Of a DNA stretch of 8,955 nt, positions 6,397 through 8,955 are shown piece by piece. A program made the position numbers and the translations under genes. Source of the DNA: an uncultured Prevotellaceae bacterium (GTDB lineage Bacteria; Bacteroidota; Bacteroidia; Bacteroidales; Bacteroidaceae); NCBI GenBank assembly GCA_900543815.1, contig UQST01000064.1, positions 1-8,955 on the forward strand. The letters are read 5' to 3'. Under the pieces are notes generated by a model, which ran no database searches, was not told where the DNA came from, and saw only the letters and a program-made list of their open reading frames with translations. Positions within the stretch are counted from its first letter, which is position 1, and every line of letters begins with the position of its first letter.

Positions 6397-6512
6397 AAGC
6401 CACGCACGCAATCCGTTTCTCTTAGTTCACCTTTTATATGCGGACTGATGTCGCCCAAGGGAGAATGCAATCTCGCTTTTGGGGTAAGGGAAACGAACAG
6501 CGTGCGTGGCTT
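6397..6512. repeat. 116-base unit bounded by 13-base perfect inverted repeats
   Basis: AAGCCACGCACGC (6397-6409) and its exact reverse complement GCGTGCGTGGCTT (6500-6512) are 90 bases apart. After a four-base mismatch on each side, CGTTTC (6414-6419) pairs with GAAACG (6490-6495), so about 25 bases of each end can pair imperfectly. Inside, CCCAA and TTTGGG plus GAGA and TCTC can form an inner stem-loop near 6453-6484. It begins 21 bases after the ettA stop codon. Explanations are a long structured 3' end of the ettA transcript or a miniature inverted-repeat element. I see no target-site duplication and no T-run. Confidence 0.65.
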
Positions 6513-6548
6513 GGTCTTATATAGATGTCGGCCAGGTGGCCCAAGACC
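6513..6548. repeat. Nested hairpin directly after the 116-base inverted-repeat unit
   Basis: GGTCTT (6513-6518) pairs with AAGACC (6543-6548), and within it GGCC (6530-6533) pairs with GGCC (6538-6541) around a four-base loop. An alternative pairing joins GTCGG (6527-6531) to CCGAC (6550-6554). No T-run follows on either strand, so a standard intrinsic terminator is not supported, although the position between converging genes would suit one. Confidence 0.45.
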
Positions 6549-6588
6549 CCCGACGCTACTTTCTGGTAATGCTGGTTCTTTTCTTTAG

Positions 6589-7158
6589 TTATGCAGCCAC
6601 ACTGTCGGTGGGATTGAACCATCGGTCGTTCAGGATGAGCCTGATGGGCTTGGATGTTTCATGCAGTCTGATGCGCATGCCAACTTCTCCGTTTCGTGCG
6701 GCAGGGAAATTCCACACCGCTCCATCTGCATCATCTACCAATGAGTCGTTGGGTGTATATCCGATACGCATCACTCTGCGTTGCGGGTCATCGGGGTGAC
6801 TCACCAGCAGAGGAACTTCTTGACGATTGTAGCAGCAGTGTCCCACAATGCCTTTATAGTAGCGGAATGCCGACCAGCAAGCCTGTCCTTCGCTGAAATC
6901 ACAACTTCTCTCTTTCTCATAGAGCCAGTTGGCATCCAGAAGAATCAGTTTGCGGCACAGACTGTGTTGGCCTGCCGACACGACAATTTTGCCTGGGGTT
7001 GTTTCCACTGCCTGTACCTGATGCGCACTCTTGTCCTCTCCTGGACGTGTCGAACCGAAGTTGCAGGAGTTGCGCTCGTCATTGAGAAGCCTGCGAGCGG
7101 TAAGCGCATATTCATGTTTGCCGTCCTTGGTTGTGTTGGTTAGGAATTGTAAGGGACC
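6589..7158 (-). pseudogene. Internal/C-terminal fragment of a carbohydrate-active protein, probably sialidase-like (BNR propeller)
   Basis: The frame is open for 189 codons between stop codons, but no start with an export signal exists. A GTG at 7008 is the first plausible initiator, and coding-type sequence clearly continues upstream of it to 7158 (FLTNTTKDGKHEYALTARRL, then CNFGSTRPGED). Further blocks are PGKIVVSAGQHSLCRKL, FRYYKGIVGHCCYNRQE, SLVDDADGAVWNFPAARNGE and LILNDRWFNPTDS. To my reading this resembles the C-terminal region of Bacteroidota exo-alpha-sialidase-like or related beta-propeller glycosidases, which degrade plant or host glycans in the periplasm. The family name is from memory and moderately certain. 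The 5' part is missing: homology begins one codon after a stop that lies one base from the nitroreductase stop. The 3' part also appears to be missing, as the frame ends right after DSVAA. I treat it as a dead remnant. Confidence 0.65.
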
Positions 7159-7162
7159 TTAT

Positions 7163-7795
7163 TCACTCGATATATCTGATCATGTCATCTCTCCGCGGTT
7201 TGGCTTCGGGCGCTTCGTCGGGGTAGCCCAAAGCGATACAGTAGAGGAGGTTGTAGCCCTCAGAGAATGCCATGCGGTCAAGGAAAGGCTTGGCCGAAGG
7301 AGAGTCCAATATCCATCGTGCGGAACTGCCCAGACAGCAGGAACCTATTCCCCTGGCCCATGCAGCCAGGATGATGTTCTCGCCCAGCAGCCCGCAATCT
7401 ATCTGTGCCATATCATACTGTGTGTCGTAAGCGATACAGATGACACAGGGAGCATTCACGAAGATGTTCTTGAAGCCCTTTCGCTCGGCTATCGCAGGGT
7501 TGTCCTTCACCACAGCTTCTGTGATGGAGTCGATGAGGGCAGGCGAATCAATCACCCTCAGCTCATAGGACTGACGGTTCATGCCGTTGGGTGCGTTGAT
7601 GCCGCAAGCCAGTATCTCGCCCAGAGTTTCACGGCTGATGACAGAGTCCTTATACGCCCGTATGCTCCTGCGGCTCATCATCAGGTCGGTTACCACACTT
7701 GCTGTATCAACAGCCTCAGTTGTCTCCTGCTGTTTGTTCTCACTGCAAGCTGCCAACACCAGCGCAGCCGCTATTCCCAAAAGAATCTTCTTCAT
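7163..7795 (-). CDS. Nitroreductase-family flavoprotein with a lipoprotein signal peptide
   Basis: This 210-residue protein is a nitroreductase-fold enzyme that would use FMN and a nicotinamide donor to reduce nitro compounds, quinones or similar acceptors. Unusually for the fold it starts with a type II signal peptide, MKKILLGIAAALVLAAC, with lipobox LAAC at residues 14-17, so mature protein should be lipid-anchored at C17, outside the cytoplasm. The nitroreductase core starts near residue 35: SRRSIRAYKD (41-50), where the arginines usually contact FMN phosphate; NAPNGMNRQSYE (67-78); DCGLLGENIILAAWARGIGSC (133-153); and IALGYPDEAPEAKPRR (187-202). Length is normal for a lipoprotein version. 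The gene begins 29 bases after the RhuM fragment, and its stop is one base from the relic next to it. No consensus promoter is visible in the 29-base gap. The physiological substrate is unknown. Confidence 0.9.
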   Translation of the reverse strand: MKKILLGIAAALVLAACSENKQQETTEAVDTASVVTDLMMSRRSIRAYKDSVISRETLGEILACGINAPNGMNRQSYELRVIDSPALIDSITEAVVKDNPAIAERKGFKNIFVNAPCVICIAYDTQYDMAQIDCGLLGENIILAAWARGIGSCCLGSSARWILDSPSAKPFLDRMAFSEGYNLLYCIALGYPDEAPEAKPRRDDMIRYIE

Positions 7796-7824
7796 GTTTG
7801 TATATTTGCTAATGGTTTGCTTTT

Positions 7825-8208
7825 TTATTCTTGTTCTGTGTCCAAGGGCAGCGAAGGGTTTTCTCCTGTCAGCTTGTCGAAATCTGATCGGAAAAGGCGG
7901 TCTTGAATCACTCTGTATTTCTCGAACTCGCTTTCTGCATACTCTTTCGCATATTCCGCAGTAACGTGGCCAGCATCCTGCAAAATCTCTCTGTCTGTGG
8001 CATCAAGGAATTTGTCGATACGCTTAGCCCAGTCTTCCATAGTCATAGGAATGTGTCGTTCTGCCATATCCTTCGCTATGTCAAGATAGGCATTGACCAG
8101 TCGGCCGAGGGCTTGCAGTTCATTTTCTTTCAGGTAGTTCTTTGCTATGCTCACGTCCGACCTTATGATTTTTCCGTCGGGAGCCTTTGCCCATGTCGTT
8201 AGTCCCAC
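7825..8208 (-). pseudogene. C-terminal fragment of a RhuM-family protein
   Basis: The 127 residues match the C-terminal part of the RhuM family, first noted on a Salmonella pathogenicity island and common in accessory islands; its biochemical role is not settled. Visible signatures are GLTTW at the start, SDVSIAKNYL (about residues 17-26), ALGRLVNAYLDIAKDMAERH, PMTMEDWAKRIDKFL and YAESEFEKYRVIQDRLFRSDFD. Full-length members have about 300 or more residues, with an N-terminal domain that is absent here. Only three codons precede the GTG at 8208 before an in-frame stop (8218-8220), and those lie in the 3' end of the AbiEii gene. The frame overlaps the AbiEii stop by 10 bases. Translation by coupling is possible, but half the protein is missing, so I treat it as a remnant created by a deletion. 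Confidence 0.8.
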
Positions 8209-8744
8209 GCTTTTTTCTCAATTGGCTCTATCATTGACCTGCCGCTGATTTCTATCTTTACCGTATTCTTGATATAGGGTGAGACCTCGTACAAACTATG
8301 AAAAGTTATGGTTATCACCTCGGGATCTGTTGTTGTAACTGGAGTGATGACAACATCCACGGAAAAGGCATCTGCCCGTATACCCAAGTCCATTAAAGCT
8401 TTCCTTACATCATACTGCATCTTCTCCCTTACAAAAGAACAGGCGGCGCGACGCAGTCTGTCGCTGATTTGAGTCTTCGACAATTCACCGCTAAAGCCAA
8501 GGAATTCTCTGCTGAGTGCAATATCCACGTCTTCGGAGAATCTGGCTATCAAGTTCCAGCATTTGCTGAGACTTGTACCTCCTTTGAAAGCAATATGTTC
8601 TGCATACGGTAAGGCGTGCAAGGCTTTCAGCACTTGCGTTACCCACCAGTCCTTTTCAATGCTTGATGGTGGCAGTCCTGTCTTCAAAGCCACGGTGTTG
8701 ATGGCTTGCCTCTGGCTGTCTTCTGGTATATCTATAAATTTCAT
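8199..8744 (-). CDS. AbiEii-family nucleotidyltransferase toxin, C-terminally truncated
   Basis: AbiEii proteins are nucleotidyltransferase-fold toxins of type IV toxin-antitoxin systems that cause growth arrest and abort phage infection. This frame encodes 181 residues. Recognisable parts are EKDWWVTQVLK (30-40), the nucleotidyltransferase motif GGTSLSK (55-61) and RFSEDVDIAL (68-77), with D72 and D74 as likely metal ligands. The protein stops after EISGRSMIEPIEKKAWD. Family members usually have about 280-330 residues, so the helical C-terminal half, which carries residues needed for activity, is missing and the product is probably inactive. I choose the ATG at 8744 rather than one at 8771, because it overlaps the stop of the upstream gene as ATGA, the usual coupling in AbiE operons, and gives the family's standard start. 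The last codons run into RhuM-derived sequence. Confidence 0.85.
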   Translation of the reverse strand: MKFIDIPEDSQRQAINTVALKTGLPPSSIEKDWWVTQVLKALHALPYAEHIAFKGGTSLSKCWNLIARFSEDVDIALSREFLGFSGELSKTQISDRLRRAACSFVREKMQYDVRKALMDLGIRADAFSVDVVITPVTTTDPEVITITFHSLYEVSPYIKNTVKIEISGRSMIEPIEKKAWD

Positions 8745-8955
8745 CTCGTAATCAGTATTTTGCGCACCCATGCAGGGGCAAGTTTTATATCATGATTGAA
8801 ATCGTTGTCGTTTACATTCTTTGCGTGCTCGACAAGCACGTTGCGTTCCTCGTCGGTTATTTTTTCTTCGCCTATGGTGCGCATGGCTGTTACAACAAGC
8901 ATCATCAGCTCTGATTTATAGGCAAAGTTCTTGCCCGAAGAAGAATGCTTGAACA
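8741..8955 (-). CDS. C-terminal part of an AbiEi-like (DUF6088-type) antitoxin, cut by the window edge
   Basis: A frame open from the right edge encodes about 70 residues ending in KLAPAWVRKILITR. Segments such as FKHSSSGKNFAYKSELMMLVVTAMRTIG and the acidic ITDEERNVLVEH resemble the C-terminal region of DUF6088/AbiEi-type antitoxins, which pair a DNA-binding winged helix (beyond the window) with a C-terminal domain that neutralises the toxin and helps repress the operon. The stop TGA (8741-8743) overlaps the AbiEii start codon as ATGA, supporting translational coupling and an antitoxin-first gene order. The start and promoter lie outside the window. Assignment rests on this C-terminal part plus the partner gene, so the exact family is moderately sure. 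Confidence 0.7.
   Translation of the reverse strand, partial: FKHSSSGKNFAYKSELMMLVVTAMRTIGEEKITDEERNVLVEHAKNVNDNDFNHDIKLAPAWVRKILITR

Noticed and set aside
6434..6622. A frameshifted continuation of the sialidase-like fragment beyond DSVAA
   Set aside because: The next frame (ITKEKNQHYQKV...) stays open for some distance, but it runs through the inverted-repeat unit and shows no glycosidase features, so I do not extend the relic into it.
7031..7906. Plus-strand open frame of 291 codons opposite the nitroreductase gene
   Set aside because: It lies antisense to a gene with clear lipoprotein and nitroreductase motifs, and its translation is cysteine- and serine-rich with no recognisable domain. 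It is a shadow frame.
8745..8771. Upstream ATG at 8771 as the start of the AbiEii protein
   Set aside because: It would add nine residues not typical of the family and overlap the antitoxin gene by 31 bases. The ATGA overlap at 8741-8744 is the standard arrangement.

Overview
This window looks like a chromosomal segment from a member of the Bacteroidota, most likely Prevotellaceae (Prevotella/Segatella-like). The clues are two promoters fitting the Bacteroidota pattern (TTTG or TTG, about 20 bases, then TAnnTTTG), start codons without clear Shine-Dalgarno sites, moderate GC, and the gene families present. The genus is an inference.

Left end (1-1124): no intact gene. A leader region of about 560 bases holds a left-facing promoter-like sequence, a 21-base direct repeat and small hairpins. 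It is followed by the first ~86 codons of a secreted glycoside hydrolase family 43 enzyme, which breaks off near base 820. The next 300 bases carry two unrelated degenerate tandem arrays: four 22-base units with palindromic cores, and two 44-base units with hairpins.

Centre-left (1125-4338, minus strand): five genes in a row, read right to left from a clear promoter at 4374-4405. They are a conserved protein of unknown function, the peroxide-stress protein YaaA, an AlkD-like DNA alkylation repair protein, a small four-helix membrane protein and a Bcp/PrxQ thiol peroxidase. Three of the five point to peroxide or DNA-damage stress, so this reads as a stress-protection operon with two unassigned members.

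Centre-right (4557-6376, plus strand): the ABC-F translation factor EttA, divergent from the operon, with its own consensus promoter and a short AT-rich leader. It is followed by a highly structured intergenic stretch (6377-6588) containing a 116-base unit bounded by 13-base perfect inverted repeats.

Right end (6589-8955, minus strand): a region of decay and rearrangement. From right to left it holds the C-terminal end of an AbiEi-like (DUF6088-type) antitoxin; an AbiEii nucleotidyltransferase toxin cut off after ~180 residues; the C-terminal ~127 residues of a RhuM-family protein fused directly behind it; an intact lipoprotein nitroreductase; and an internal fragment of a large carbohydrate-active (probably sialidase-like) protein lacking both ends. 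The AbiEii/RhuM join looks like a deletion that fused two defence/accessory genes. The two sugar-enzyme relics suggest loss of polysaccharide-use genes. I see no tRNA, rRNA, CRISPR array, transposase or integrase.
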